Assembly: GCF_008693385.1 (NCBI RefSeq)
Contig: NZ_CP044065.1
Location: forward strand, 2,108,001 to 2,172,000
Source of the DNA: Cupriavidus pauculus
GTDB taxonomy: Bacteria > Pseudomonadota > Gammaproteobacteria > Burkholderiales > Burkholderiaceae
DNA length: 64,000 nt
Reading direction: 5' to 3'
Below the pieces are notes generated by a model. The model was not told where the DNA came from. It worked only from the letters and a program-made list of their open reading frames with translations, and did not search any database. This document shows positions 27,410 to 37,996 of this stretch, piece by piece (position 1 is the first letter of the stretch; every line of letters begins with the position of its first letter). Both the position numbers and the translations under genes were made by a program.

Positions 27410-27889
27410 TTAACCATACCGCCGCGTAATCGATTCCGCGACGCAGACCGGACGATCCGACCCTTCCCGCTCGATCGTGACCTCCCAGTACGCCTGCCCG
27501 CCGACGAGTTCGGGCGCATTGGGCAGCGGATCGAGCCGCTCCACCTTCTGCAACCCGATGCGCGCCCGCAGCCGGCTGCCCACCGGCACCGGCGAGGTGA
27601 ACCGCACGCGATTGAGCCCGTAGTTCACCGCCACCTTCGTGTTCTCGAACCGCAGCGCGTTCGCCATGAACTGCGGCAGCAGCGACAGCGTCAGGAACCC
27701 GTGCGCCACCGGCGCGCCGAACGGCGACTCGCGCTTTGCGCGCTCCACGTCCACGTGGATCCACTGATGATCGCCCGTGGCGTCGGCAAACAGGTTGACC
27801 TGCTGCTGCGTGATCTCGATCCAGTCGCTGACGGCCACTTCCTGGCCCTGCAGGCTTTCCAGTTCTTCCAGCGAGGCAATCGTACGCAT
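27410..27889 (-). CDS. MaoC-family hydratase
   Basis: A hot-dog-fold protein of 159 residues, like (R)-specific enoyl-CoA hydratases. The hydratase motif is intact: FADATGDHQWIHVDVERA (Asp and His catalytic pair), then PFGAPVAHGFLTLSLLPQF. The ATG at 27889 has GGAG five bases ahead; the first in-frame TTG lies 15 bases further upstream. It probably hydrates a 2-enoyl-CoA made by the neighbouring dehydrogenases. It is the last gene of this cluster. Confidence 0.9.
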   Translation of the reverse strand: MRTIASLEELESLQGQEVAVSDWIEITQQQVNLFADATGDHQWIHVDVERAKRESPFGAPVAHGFLTLSLLPQFMANALRFENTKVAVNYGLNRVRFTSPVPVGSRLRARIGLQKVERLDPLPNAPELVGGQAYWEVTIEREGSDRPVCVAESITRRYG

Positions 27890-27928
27890 GCGGTCTCCGT
27901 GCAATAGGGGAAAAGGTGAAAGATTGTG

Positions 27929-28378
27929 TCAGGCCGGGCGGCGTCCGTACATGCCCATGCCCTTGACGGTGCAGACCGGCTCGCCCCGCTGATTGGTGGC
28001 GCGCCAGATGGTGTGAACGATGCCGCGATCGGGCTTGGACGACGACGGCCGCGCGTCCAGCACCTCGAGCACCACGCTCAGCGTGTCGCCCGCGTAGACG
28101 GGCTTGATCCAGCGGATTTCATCGACCCCGGGCGAGCCCATGCTCGCGGTATCGGGCGGCATGTATTGCACGAGCAGCCGCATCATGATGCCGCAGGTCA
28201 TCCAGCCGCTCGAGATCAGGCCGCCGTAGATGCTCTGCGCCGCCGCCCGCGGATCGACATGGAACGGCTGCGGGTCGTACTGTCGCGCGAACGCGACGAT
28301 CTCTTCCTCGGTAACGGTGTAACTGCCCAGGTGGTGCTGACTGCCGACGACGTAGTCTTCGAAATAGACCGGACCCAT
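27929..28378 (-). CDS. MaoC-like dehydratase/hydratase
   Basis: A second hot-dog protein of 149 residues. FEDYVVGSQHHLGSYTVTEE opens the fold, and FARQYDPQPFHVDPRAA carries the Asp/His positions. IYGGLISSGWMTCGIMMRLL is the central helix seen in MaoC proteins with the SGW variant. The ATG at 28378 is preceded by AGGAGAG. It is not a recent duplicate of the neighbouring MaoC gene; identity by eye is low. Substrate unknown. Confidence 0.9.
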   Translation of the reverse strand: MGPVYFEDYVVGSQHHLGSYTVTEEEIVAFARQYDPQPFHVDPRAAAQSIYGGLISSGWMTCGIMMRLLVQYMPPDTASMGSPGVDEIRWIKPVYAGDTLSVVLEVLDARPSSSKPDRGIVHTIWRATNQRGEPVCTVKGMGMYGRRPA

Positions 28379-28397
28379 GACTGCTCTCCTGCAAGAC

Positions 28398-28425
28398 GCC
28401 CTCTCCCCGGGCGGGGAGAGAGGGC
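28398..28425. repeat. Short hairpin repeat, related to 11981-12004
   Basis: CTCTCCCC (28401-28408) pairs with GGGGAGAG (28413-28420), with CCC/GGG extensions and a two-base bulge. It lies in the 72-base gap between the dehydrogenase and MaoC genes. The motif matches the stem in the urtA-urtB gap. Confidence 0.5.
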
Positions 28426-28450
28426 AACACCGTGTGCCTGCGTGCAACGA

Positions 28451-29581
28451 TCAGGCCGCCTGCTGGAAGCCCGGCTGTTGCGCGAAGCGGCCGATGTGAT
28501 GATCGACGTCACCGAACGTGGTGTTGATCAGCGTCAGACGCTTGAACATATGCGCGGCCGGCAGTTCGTCGGTCACGCCCATGCCGCCGTGGATCTGCAC
28601 GGCCTCCTGCCCCACCGCGCGCGCGGCCTGTCCCACGCGCGCCTTGGCGGCGGAGACGAAACGGCGGCGCTCCTCGGGCGAGGCCTCGTCGAAGCGGCCC
28701 GCTGCCAGCACCGTGATCGAGCGCGCCTGCTCGGCATGGATGAACATCTCGACCATCCGATGCTGGAGCGCCTGAAAGCGCCCGATCGGCGAGCCGAACT
28801 GCTGGCGCGTCTTGGCGTACTCGAGCGTCGCCGCGTTGAGCGTATCGATGATGCCCACCGCCTCGGCGCACAGCAGCACCGCGGCATAGTCGGCCGTCGC
28901 CTCGAGGATGTCCCACCCCTTGCCCTCGGCGCCGATCGGCGTCGCGGGCGTATCGGCAAACGTGATATCGGCCGCGCGCAGGTTGTCGATGGTACGGTAG
29001 TCGCGCACGGTCACACCGGCCGCGTTGCGATCCACCACGAACAGCGCGATACCGGCCTCGTCCGCGTCGCCGCCCGACGTGCGCGCCGACACCACGAGCT
29101 TGTCCGCCTGGCCGCCGTGAATCGCCACGACCTTGCGGCCATTCAGCCGGCCTTCGCCGCCGGTCACCTTCGCCGTCACGCGCACGTCGTTGAGCGCATG
29201 GCGCGCCTGCGGCTCGTTGAAGGCCACGGCCAGCTTGACCTCGCCGCCCGCCACCTGCTCCAGCAGGGCTTCCTGCCCGCCGGCCAGCTTCAATGCATAC
29301 GCGGCCACCACGGTCGCGAAATACGGTTCGATCACGAGCCCGCGGCCCAGCTCCTGCTGCACCACCATCATATCGACGGCCGTGCCCGAGAAGCCGCCCT
29401 GCGCTTCCGGCACCGGCAGCGCGGTCAGGCCGAGCTCGACCAGCGCGCCCCATGCCTGTTCGCTGAAACCGGTCTCCGAGCGGTAGGCCGCGCGGCGGGA
29501 TTCGAAGTCGTAGCTGCGCTCGACGAAGCGGCGCACCGCATCGGCCAGCTGTTTCTGTTCGTCGCTCAGGTTGAAGTCCAT
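28451..29581 (-). CDS. Acyl-CoA dehydrogenase, small-subunit type (PimD-like)
   Basis: A flavoprotein of 376 residues in the acyl-CoA dehydrogenase superfamily. It starts MDFNLSDEQKQLADAVRRFV and continues RSYDFESRRA, like the small subunit of pimeloyl-CoA dehydrogenase-type heteromeric enzymes. The C-terminal QIHGGMGVTDELPAAHMFKR is the usual end segment. The middle domain is divergent, as is common in the non-catalytic or small partner. It starts 13 bases after the large-subunit gene, so the two probably form one enzyme. Substrate is inferred only as an acyl- or dicarboxylyl-CoA. Confidence 0.88.
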   Translation of the reverse strand: MDFNLSDEQKQLADAVRRFVERSYDFESRRAAYRSETGFSEQAWGALVELGLTALPVPEAQGGFSGTAVDMMVVQQELGRGLVIEPYFATVVAAYALKLAGGQEALLEQVAGGEVKLAVAFNEPQARHALNDVRVTAKVTGGEGRLNGRKVVAIHGGQADKLVVSARTSGGDADEAGIALFVVDRNAAGVTVRDYRTIDNLRAADITFADTPATPIGAEGKGWDILEATADYAAVLLCAEAVGIIDTLNAATLEYAKTRQQFGSPIGRFQALQHRMVEMFIHAEQARSITVLAAGRFDEASPEERRRFVSAAKARVGQAARAVGQEAVQIHGGMGVTDELPAAHMFKRLTLINTTFGDVDHHIGRFAQQPGFQQAA

Positions 29582-29594
29582 GTCGCGTGTCTCC

Positions 29595-30797
<1,203 letters not shown>

Positions 30798-30902
30798 GCC
30801 TGTCTCCTGTGGCGCCGGCTCGCGGCCGGCGATTTTACGAATACGTGGGGTCGGCGCACCGCTGCGCCGGCCTCACGACTTCGCCAGGACACAGAATGCG
30901 AT

Positions 30903-31385
30903 TCAGTGTGCCGTCTGCTTGAGCGCGTCGGGCACCACGAGCGGAAAGGCGTCGATGCCCTCTTCGGCCAGCGCCTGCACTTCCTCGCGCGACGCCTGAC
31001 CGCGAATGCCGCGTTCGGGCGCCTCCTGGTAGTGCATGCGCCGCGCCTCCTCGGCAAAGCGGTCGCCAACGTCCTCGGTCTGTGCGAGTACCTGCCGCAC
31101 GGCCTTCAAGTAGTGGGATTGCAGGGCCTGCAGCGCCTGTCGCGCGTCGTCGGACATCCCCGCACTCTCTCCACCCTGCCGGCCGGCCGGCTTGCCGCCG
31201 CCCGTCGGCGCGGTCGCACCCGACAGATTCAGGCGCGGCGCGCTCGGCAGACGGCTGACCGCATGGTCGCCACAGACCGGGCACTGGACCAGATCGCGTG
31301 CAATCTGCGATTGCGCATCTTCCTCCGAGGCGAACCAGCCCTCGAAACGATGGTCTTGCGCACAGCGCAGGTCGAGCACCTTCAT
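30903..31385 (-). CDS. DUF1178 family protein
   Basis: A 160-residue protein of a family widespread in Proteobacteria with no assigned function. The N-terminus, MKVLDLRCAQDHRFEGWFAS, and CPVCGDHAVSRLPSAP supply Cys and His residues that suggest metal binding. The C-terminal GIRGQASREEVQALAEEGID is the other conserved block. It follows the NUDIX gene by 125 bases. Confidence 0.88.
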   Translation of the reverse strand: MKVLDLRCAQDHRFEGWFASEEDAQSQIARDLVQCPVCGDHAVSRLPSAPRLNLSGATAPTGGGKPAGRQGGESAGMSDDARQALQALQSHYLKAVRQVLAQTEDVGDRFAEEARRMHYQEAPERGIRGQASREEVQALAEEGIDAFPLVVPDALKQTAH

Positions 31386-31510
31386 GATCTTTCCAGCCCG
31401 TCGGGCAATATTAGCCGTGAATCGAAAATTTGTGAACGGTCGTGCTAATTTTTTCTTGCAACCTCAGTGCGCGACCGCAGCGGATCGCCAGCTTAGCAGG
31501 GATCACGGGT

Positions 31511-32137
31511 TCAGGCAGGACGCCCCGGCAGCGGCGGCAGCACCTGCTCGCCCGGCTGCCATGCCCCCGACAGCACCTTCTCGAGCCAGAACGCGCCGAT
31601 GATCGTCTTGACGTCGGTAATGCGCCCCTGCCGCACCCAGTCGATGACCTGCCCGGCCGGGGTGATGAACGTCTCGAGGAACTCGCCATCGTCGAGTTCG
31701 GCCGCGCCCGCGGTCAGGTCGCGCGCAAGGAACAGGTCGATGAACTCGGTGGAATAGGAGATGACGGGATGGATGCGCGTGAGGTAATCCCAGCGCGCCG
31801 CGCGGTAACCGGTTTCCTCGATCAGTTCGCGCTCGCCGCAGCGCTGCGCGCCCTCTTCCGGATCCAGCTTGCCGGCCGGAAACTCGAGCATGACCTCACC
31901 GATCGGATAGCGGAACTGGCGCTCCATGAGCACCGTGCCATCGTCGAACAGCGGAATCATCATGACCGCGCCCGGATGGAGCACGTACTCGCGGCCGGCC
32001 TGCTTGCCGTCCGGCAGGCGCACGATGTCCTGCTTGAGCGTCAGGAACTTGCCGCGATGGAGGGTGGCCGAGGCGACCGGATGTTCCCGCAGACCGTCGT
32101 CCGATGCGGTCGTGGGGTCGTCGATCTTCTTCGTCAT
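31511..32137 (-). CDS. NUDIX hydrolase, ADP-ribose pyrophosphatase type
   Basis: A 208-residue hydrolase. The Nudix box is complete: PAGKLDPEEGAQRCGERELI followed by EETGY. The preceding RQFRYPIGEVMLEFP is typical of NudF/ADP-ribose pyrophosphatases, which cleave ADP-ribose to AMP and ribose 5-phosphate. It lies between DUF2818 and DUF1178 downstream of nuoN and may be read from the nuo transcript. Confidence 0.92.
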   Translation of the reverse strand: MTKKIDDPTTASDDGLREHPVASATLHRGKFLTLKQDIVRLPDGKQAGREYVLHPGAVMMIPLFDDGTVLMERQFRYPIGEVMLEFPAGKLDPEEGAQRCGERELIEETGYRAARWDYLTRIHPVISYSTEFIDLFLARDLTAGAAELDDGEFLETFITPAGQVIDWVRQGRITDVKTIIGAFWLEKVLSGAWQPGEQVLPPLPGRPA

Positions 32138-32173
32138 GCGAGCTCCGGGAGTATGCGGGCCCGGGACGCACCT

Positions 32174-32482
32174 TCAGGCCGCGCGGTGTTTGACGAGGTA
32201 TTGCCAGGTAAAGCCGGGAAACGCGAACACGAGCATCATGCAGAGCGTGATCGCGTAGAACTGCCAGCCCTGCGGGAACGTGTTGCCAAGGCTCGCCTCG
32301 ACGGCAAAGCCCGCGGCACCCGCCACGGCGTACCAGACCAGCAGCTCGACGAGGCGCAGCCACATCGGCTTGCGCGCCCACTTCAGCGCGACCGCGCCGA
32401 ACAGCCGCTGGTTGATGAACGGCAGATTGGCACAGACCAGTGCCAGCAAGATGACAAACCAACCGCCAGCGGATGCACTCAC
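32174..32482 (-). CDS. DUF2818 membrane protein
   Basis: A 102-residue protein with about three hydrophobic segments (GGWFVILLALVCANLPFINQ, LVELLVWYAVAGAAGFAVEA and AITLCMMLVFAFPGFTW). The family is known mainly from betaproteobacteria next to nuoN; its role is unknown. It starts 34 bases after the nuoN stop, so it is probably the last member of the nuo transcript. A part in complex I assembly is only a guess from position. Confidence 0.85.
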   Translation of the reverse strand: MSASAGGWFVILLALVCANLPFINQRLFGAVALKWARKPMWLRLVELLVWYAVAGAAGFAVEASLGNTFPQGWQFYAITLCMMLVFAFPGFTWQYLVKHRAA

Positions 32483-32516
32483 GATCGGTTCGTCCTTTTC
32501 TGTCTGGGTCAGCGGA

Positions 32517-33992
32517 TCACGAACCCAGCGACGCGCGGATGGCCTGGTAGCACAGGTTCATCAGCGCCGCGGGGAACAGGCCCAGCAGGATCACGGCCAG
32601 GCCGTTGATGCTCAGCACGCCGCGCAGGCCTGCCGTGGCTTCCAGCGGCTCTTCGCCGGCCGGTGCATCGAAGTACATCAGCTTGACCACGCGCAGGTAG
32701 TAGAACGCGCCGATCAGCGAGAACAGCACCGCGACCACGGCCAGCCAGCTCATGCCAGCCTTGACCACCGCTTCCAGCACGGCCAGCTTGGCGTAGAAGC
32801 CCACCATCGGGGGAATGCCCGCCATGGAGAACATCATTACCAGCATCAGGAACGCGAACCACGGGTTCTTGCGCGACATGCCCTTCAGGTCGTCGAGCGA
32901 TTCCGCCTCGAAGCCCTTGCCGGTACGCAGCAGGATCAGGCCGAACGTGCCCAGCGTCGTCAGCAGGTACGTCACCGAGTAGAACATCGAGCCGCTATAG
33001 GCCTCGGCCGCGCCGGTGGCCGAACCGCCCGCCACGCCCGACAGCAGGCCCAGCAGCACGAAGCCCATGTGCGAGATGGTCGAGTACGCGAGCATCCGCT
33101 TGAGGTTGGTCTGGACGATCGCGGTCAGGTTGCCGATGGCCAGCGACACCACGGCCAGCACCACCAGCATCGCCTGCCAGTCGGTAGCCAGCGGCAGCAG
33201 GCCGTCCACGAGCACACGCACCATCAGCGCGAACGCGGCCACCTTCGGACCCCCGGCGATCAGCAGCGTCACCGCGGTCGGCGAACCCTGGTAGATGTCC
33301 GGAATCCACATGTGGAACGGTGCGGCGCCGAGCTTGAACGACAGGCCGGCAACGATGAACACCACGCCGAACGCGAGCATCGTCGTGTTCACGCGGCCCG
33401 ACTCGACCACGCGGAACACTTCACCGAGGTTCAGCGAACCGGTCGCGCCGTACATCATCGACACGCCGTAGAGCAGGAAGCCCGAAGCCAGCGCGCCGAG
33501 CACGAAGTACTTCATGGCCGATTCCGACGTCACGCGCGATTCGCGGCGCAGCGCCACCAGCGCGTACGACGCCAGCGACAGCAGTTCCAGACCGAGATAC
33601 AGCGTCAGGAAGTTGTTGCCGGTGATCATCACGATCTGACCGCCGAGCGTGAACAGCGCGAGCATGTAGAACTCGCCCGCGAACATGTCGCGTTCCTGCA
33701 GATAGCGGCGCGTGTACACGAGCGTGATCAGCAGGCCGAGCGAGCAGAAGGCCGACAGCACGTTGGCCATCGGATCGATCACGACCAGGTTCGCGAACGC
33801 ATAGTGCGTGTCGCCGTGGCTCGCGTTGATCGCGAACCAGACGGTCAGCACCAGCGTGGTCAGCAGCGAAAGCGGATAGGCGACGCTCTGGCGGCCCTTG
33901 CCGCGCGCGAGGTCGATCCAGTTGATCGCCGCAATGGCGATCGCCAGGAAAATGATTGGCGCCACGGGGGCCAGGCTAGAAGACGCTTGCAT
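32517..33992 (-). CDS. nuoN: NADH-quinone oxidoreductase subunit N
   Basis: NuoN (491 residues) is one of the three antiporter-like proton-pumping membrane subunits of complex I. The core FKLGAAPFHMWIPDIYQGSP and LKRMLAYSTISHMGFVLLGL contain the conserved lysines and Trp-Pro-Asp loop. Length and hydrophobic profile (about 14 helices) are normal. It follows nuoM by 21 bases. Confidence 0.97.
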   Translation of the reverse strand: MQASSSLAPVAPIIFLAIAIAAINWIDLARGKGRQSVAYPLSLLTTLVLTVWFAINASHGDTHYAFANLVVIDPMANVLSAFCSLGLLITLVYTRRYLQERDMFAGEFYMLALFTLGGQIVMITGNNFLTLYLGLELLSLASYALVALRRESRVTSESAMKYFVLGALASGFLLYGVSMMYGATGSLNLGEVFRVVESGRVNTTMLAFGVVFIVAGLSFKLGAAPFHMWIPDIYQGSPTAVTLLIAGGPKVAAFALMVRVLVDGLLPLATDWQAMLVVLAVVSLAIGNLTAIVQTNLKRMLAYSTISHMGFVLLGLLSGVAGGSATGAAEAYSGSMFYSVTYLLTTLGTFGLILLRTGKGFEAESLDDLKGMSRKNPWFAFLMLVMMFSMAGIPPMVGFYAKLAVLEAVVKAGMSWLAVVAVLFSLIGAFYYLRVVKLMYFDAPAGEEPLEATAGLRGVLSINGLAVILLGLFPAALMNLCYQAIRASLGS

Positions 33993-34013
33993 GTTTATTT
34001 CTCTCTCCCCCGC

Positions 34014-35480
34014 TTACAGCTTGGACTGCGCGACGTGCGTCAGCAGGTTCGCCACCGAGGCGTGCATCACATCGGTAAAGGGTTTCGGATACAGGCCCAT
34101 GTACAGCGTCATGATGGCGAGCAGGCCGAGCATGAAGAACTCGCGCTTGTTCAGGTCCACGAGTTCGCGCACGTGCTGGTGCACGATGTCGCCGAAGATC
34201 ACGCGCTTGACCATCCACAGCGAGTACGCCGCGCCCAGGATCAGGGCCGTGGCGGCCAGCAGGCCGATCCAGAAGTTGTACTTCACGGCGCCAAGAATGA
34301 CCATGAACTCGCCCACGAAGCCCGACGTCGCCGGCAGGCCGCAGTTGGCCATCGCGAAGAACACGGACAGCGCCGCGAACTTCGGCATCGTGTTCACCAC
34401 GCCGCCGTAGTCGGCGATCTGGCGCGAGTGCACGCGGTCGTACAGCACGCCGATGCACAGGAACATCGCGCCCGACACGAAGCCGTGCGAGATCATCTGG
34501 ATGATGCCGCCCTCGACGCCGATGTCGTTGAAGATGAAGAAGCCCAGCGTGACGAAGCCCATGTGAGCGATCGACGAGTACGCGACCAGCTTCTTCATGT
34601 CGGCCTGCACCAGCGCCACGAAGCCGATGTAGATCACCGCGATCAGCGAGATCGTGATGATGAACGGGGCCAGCGTGTGGCTGGCGTCCGGCGCGATCGG
34701 CAGCGAGAAACGCAGGAAACCGTAGGCACCGAGCTTCAGCATGATCGCGGCCAGCACCACGGAACCGCCGGTCGGCGCTTCCACGTGAGCGTCCGGCAGC
34801 CAGGTATGCACGGGCCACATCGGCACCTTCACCGCAAAGGCCATGAAGAACGCGATGAAGATCGCGATCTGCTCCTGCATCGTCAGCTTGGCGCCATGCC
34901 AGGCGAGGATGTCGAACGTACCGGTCTTGCTGTACAGGTACAGCAGCGCGACCAGCGTCAGCAGCGAGCCCAGCAGCGTGTAGAGGAAGAACTTGAACGC
35001 CGCGTACACACGGTTCGGACCGCCCCACACACCGATGATGATGTACATCGGGATCAGCGTGGCTTCAAAGAACACGTAGAACAGCAGGCCGTCCAGTGCC
35101 GAGAACACGCCGACCATCAGGCCGGACAGGATCATGAACGCGGCCATGTACTCGGCCACGCGCTCGGTGATCACTTCCCAGGCCGAGATCACGACGATCA
35201 CGGTGATGAACGCGGTCAGGACCACGAACCACATCGAGATACCGTCCACCCCGAGGTGGTACTGGATCTTGAAGCGTTCGATCCACATCGATTGCTCGAC
35301 GAATTGCATCGCGGCGGTGCCGGGCTCGAAGTGCAACACGAGCGGCAGCGTGGCGATGAAGCTCACCACGGCTCCGAACAACGACACCCAGCGCACGAAG
35401 CACTTGTTGTTGTCCGAGCCGAAGAACAGGACCAGCAAGCCGAAAAAGATAGGCAGCCAGATAGCGAAAGACAGAACCAT
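34014..35480 (-). CDS. nuoM: NADH-quinone oxidoreductase subunit M
   Basis: NuoM (488 residues) is an antiporter-like subunit. FAVKVPMWPVHTWLPDAHVE and MKKLVAYSSIAHMGFVTLGF are the family hallmarks, with pump lysines and the conserved Glu in FFEATLIPMYI. It lies between nuoL and nuoN in the standard order. Confidence 0.98.
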   Translation of the reverse strand: MVLSFAIWLPIFFGLLVLFFGSDNNKCFVRWVSLFGAVVSFIATLPLVLHFEPGTAAMQFVEQSMWIERFKIQYHLGVDGISMWFVVLTAFITVIVVISAWEVITERVAEYMAAFMILSGLMVGVFSALDGLLFYVFFEATLIPMYIIIGVWGGPNRVYAAFKFFLYTLLGSLLTLVALLYLYSKTGTFDILAWHGAKLTMQEQIAIFIAFFMAFAVKVPMWPVHTWLPDAHVEAPTGGSVVLAAIMLKLGAYGFLRFSLPIAPDASHTLAPFIITISLIAVIYIGFVALVQADMKKLVAYSSIAHMGFVTLGFFIFNDIGVEGGIIQMISHGFVSGAMFLCIGVLYDRVHSRQIADYGGVVNTMPKFAALSVFFAMANCGLPATSGFVGEFMVILGAVKYNFWIGLLAATALILGAAYSLWMVKRVIFGDIVHQHVRELVDLNKREFFMLGLLAIMTLYMGLYPKPFTDVMHASVANLLTHVAQSKL

Positions 35481-35507
35481 TTCCTTGTTTTCCTTAATCG
35501 GTGCCTA

Positions 35508-37613
35508 TCACTTGGTGCCTATCACGCCAGTGATCGTCAGCGTCAGCAGCACCAGCATGCCCACGATCATTGCAAACGCGTAGTGGTAGATATAGCCAGA
35601 CTGCAGGTACCGGCTGGCCGCGGCGAACGTCGCCACGACACGCGCCGAGCCGTTCACGAGCAGGCCGTCGATCAGACCCTGATCGCCGCCCTTCCACAGA
35701 CCCGTGCCGAGCAGGCGCGCGCCGCGCGCGAACACTGCCTGGTTGAACGCGTCCATGTAGTACTTGTTGTCCAGCAGCTTGTACAGGCCCGAGAAGCGGC
35801 GCTGGAGCGCGGCCGGAATGTCCGGGCGCTTCATGTAGAAGAACCACGACAGCACCACGCCGGCGATGGCCAGCCACAGGACCGGCGTCGTCAGCGAGTG
35901 GATCGCCATCGGCACCCAGCCGTGGAACGCTTCGCGCAGCTCTTCCATCGCGTGATGGTTTTCGCCGACGAAGATCACGTCCTTGAATGCCACGCCATGC
36001 TTGAAGAACTCGCCGAACAGCATCGGTTCGATCACGATCGCGCCGATCACGACCGACGGAATCGCCAGCAGCACCAGCGGCAGCGTCACCACCCACGGCG
36101 ACTCGTGCGGCTTCTGGCCCGGGGCCAGGCCATGGTGCTCGTCGTGACCGTGGTCGTCGTCATGACCATGCGCGTCGTCATGGCCGTGGGCGTCATGGCC
36201 ATGCGCGTCGTGCGCCTTGCCGAAACGCTCCTCGCCATGGAACACGAGGAAATACATGCGGAACGAGTAGAACGCCGTCACGAACACACCGGCCAGCACC
36301 GCGAAGTACGCGAAGCCCGAACCCGCCAGATGCGATTCCGCGACCGCCTCGATGATCGAGTCCTTCGAGTAGAAGCCCGAGAAGAACGGCGTACCGATCA
36401 GCGCGAGCGAACCGATCAGCGAGGTGATCCACGTAATCGGCATGTACTTGCGCAGGCCGCCCATGTTGCGGATGTCCTGGTCGTGGTGCATGCCCATGAT
36501 GACCGAACCGGCGCCAAGGAACAGCAGTGCCTTGAAGAACGCGTGGGTCATCAGGTGGAACACCGCCACCGAGTAGGCCGAGGCGCCCAGCGCGACGGTC
36601 ATGTAGCCGAGCTGCGACAGCGTCGAGTACGCGACCACGCGCTTGATGTCGTTCTGGATGATGCCCAGGAAACCCATGAACAGCGCGGTAATCGCGCCGA
36701 TGACCAGCACGAACGACAGCGCGGTGTCCGACAGTTCGAACAGCGGCGACATGCGCGTCACCATGAAGATGCCCGCGGTCACCATCGTGGCCGCGTGGAT
36801 CAGTGCCGAAATCGGGGTCGGGCCTTCCATCGAGTCAGGCAGCCACACGTGCAGCGGGAACTGCGCCGACTTGCCCATCGCGCCGATGAACAGGCAGATG
36901 CAGGCCACGGTCAGCATCATCCAGTCGGTGCCCGGGAAGATCACGCCGGCGAGCTTTTCGCGGGCAGCGAACACGTCCGTGTAGTTCATGCTGCCGCTGT
37001 AGGCCAGCAGCAGGCCGATGCCGAGGATAAAGCCGAAGTCGCCGACGCGGTTCACGAGGAACGCCTTCATGTTCGCGAAGATCGCGGTCGGACGCGTGTA
37101 CCAGAAGCCGATCAGCAGATACGAGACGAGGCCCACCGCTTCCCAGCCGAAGAACAGCTGCAGGAAGTTGTTGCTCATCACGAGCATCAGCATCGAGAAG
37201 GTGAACAGCGAGATGTACGCGAAGAAACGGTTGTAGCCGGGGTCGCCTTGCATGTAGCCGACGGTGTAGATATGCACCATCAGCGAGACGAAGGTCACGA
37301 CCACCATCATCATCGCGGTCAGCGAATCCACCAGGAAGCCGACTTCCAGCTTCAGGCCGCCGATGTTCATCCATTCGTACACGGTGGCGTTGTAGCTGGC
37401 GCCATCCATCACGTCGCGCAGCACCAGCAGCGAGAGCACGCAGGCGATCGCGACGCCGAGGATCGTCGCCGAGTGGGCGACGATACGGCCGCCGCGCGTA
37501 TCGGAGGAGAACAGGCCGAAGAACTTCGTACCGAGCAGGCCGGCTATCGCGGCGCCGGCGAGCGGCGCAAGCGGAATCGCCAGCAGCAGGTTGGGGTCGA
37601 GCGTGGTTGCCAT
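35508..37613 (-). CDS. nuoL: NADH-quinone oxidoreductase subunit L, with His-rich loop
   Basis: NuoL (701 residues) is the distal antiporter-like subunit carrying the long lateral helix. GKSAQFPLHVWLPDSMEGPT and IKRVVAYSTLSQLGYM are diagnostic. Between helices near residues 470-500 it carries an insertion rich in His-Asp-Gly (HGHDAHGHDDAHGHDDDHGH), coded at about 36120-36225. That loop makes it longer than E. coli NuoL. Similar loops occur in related betaproteobacteria, to my knowledge without assigned function. Confidence 0.97.
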   Translation of the reverse strand: MATTLDPNLLLAIPLAPLAGAAIAGLLGTKFFGLFSSDTRGGRIVAHSATILGVAIACVLSLLVLRDVMDGASYNATVYEWMNIGGLKLEVGFLVDSLTAMMMVVVTFVSLMVHIYTVGYMQGDPGYNRFFAYISLFTFSMLMLVMSNNFLQLFFGWEAVGLVSYLLIGFWYTRPTAIFANMKAFLVNRVGDFGFILGIGLLLAYSGSMNYTDVFAAREKLAGVIFPGTDWMMLTVACICLFIGAMGKSAQFPLHVWLPDSMEGPTPISALIHAATMVTAGIFMVTRMSPLFELSDTALSFVLVIGAITALFMGFLGIIQNDIKRVVAYSTLSQLGYMTVALGASAYSVAVFHLMTHAFFKALLFLGAGSVIMGMHHDQDIRNMGGLRKYMPITWITSLIGSLALIGTPFFSGFYSKDSIIEAVAESHLAGSGFAYFAVLAGVFVTAFYSFRMYFLVFHGEERFGKAHDAHGHDAHGHDDAHGHDDDHGHDEHHGLAPGQKPHESPWVVTLPLVLLAIPSVVIGAIVIEPMLFGEFFKHGVAFKDVIFVGENHHAMEELREAFHGWVPMAIHSLTTPVLWLAIAGVVLSWFFYMKRPDIPAALQRRFSGLYKLLDNKYYMDAFNQAVFARGARLLGTGLWKGGDQGLIDGLLVNGSARVVATFAAASRYLQSGYIYHYAFAMIVGMLVLLTLTITGVIGTK

Positions 37614-37674
37614 AGGACGCTTATTGGTGTGCGGTCGGTGAGCGGTCTTTGTTCGTGACGTGGTTCGGCACGGA

Positions 37675-37980
37675 TCAGCCCTTGAGGGTATCCATGTCGT
37701 CGACGTTGATCGTGTCCAGGTTGCGGAACAGCACGACCAGGATTGCCAGACCGATTGCCGACTCGGCAGCGGCCACCGTGAGGATGAAGAAAACGAAAAC
37801 CTGACCAGCCAGGTCGCCCAGGTAATGCGAGAAGGCGACGAAGTTGATGTTCACCGCAAGCAGCATCAGCTCGATCGCCATCAGCAGCACGATCACGTTC
37901 TTGCGGTTCAGGAAAATGCCAACGATGCTGATCGCGAACAGGATCGCACCGAGCACGAGGAAGTGAGCGAGAGAGAGCAC
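37675..37980 (-). CDS. nuoK: NADH-quinone oxidoreductase subunit K
   Basis: NuoK (101 residues, three helices) contributes the E-channel Glu residues, seen in [19 protein letters not shown]. The start is GTG at 37980 with GGAG eight bases ahead, giving the family length; the frame continues upstream without homology. Confidence 0.95.
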   Translation of the reverse strand: MLSLAHFLVLGAILFAISIVGIFLNRKNVIVLLMAIELMLLAVNINFVAFSHYLGDLAGQVFVFFILTVAAAESAIGLAILVVLFRNLDTINVDDMDTLKG

Positions 37981-37996
37981 AGCGAAATCTCCGGGC

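Noticed and set aside
27257..27907. Plus-strand open frame over the cyoA-maoC gap
   Set aside because: Its longer part is antisense to the MaoC gene, and the unique part is Arg/Pro-rich with no recognisable domain.
32280..37658. Very long plus-strand open frame (about 1790 codons) opposite nuoL-nuoN
   Set aside because: It is antisense to well-recognised nuo genes, has a His/Arg/Gln-heavy composition and no domain. In GC-rich genes one antisense frame is often free of stops.
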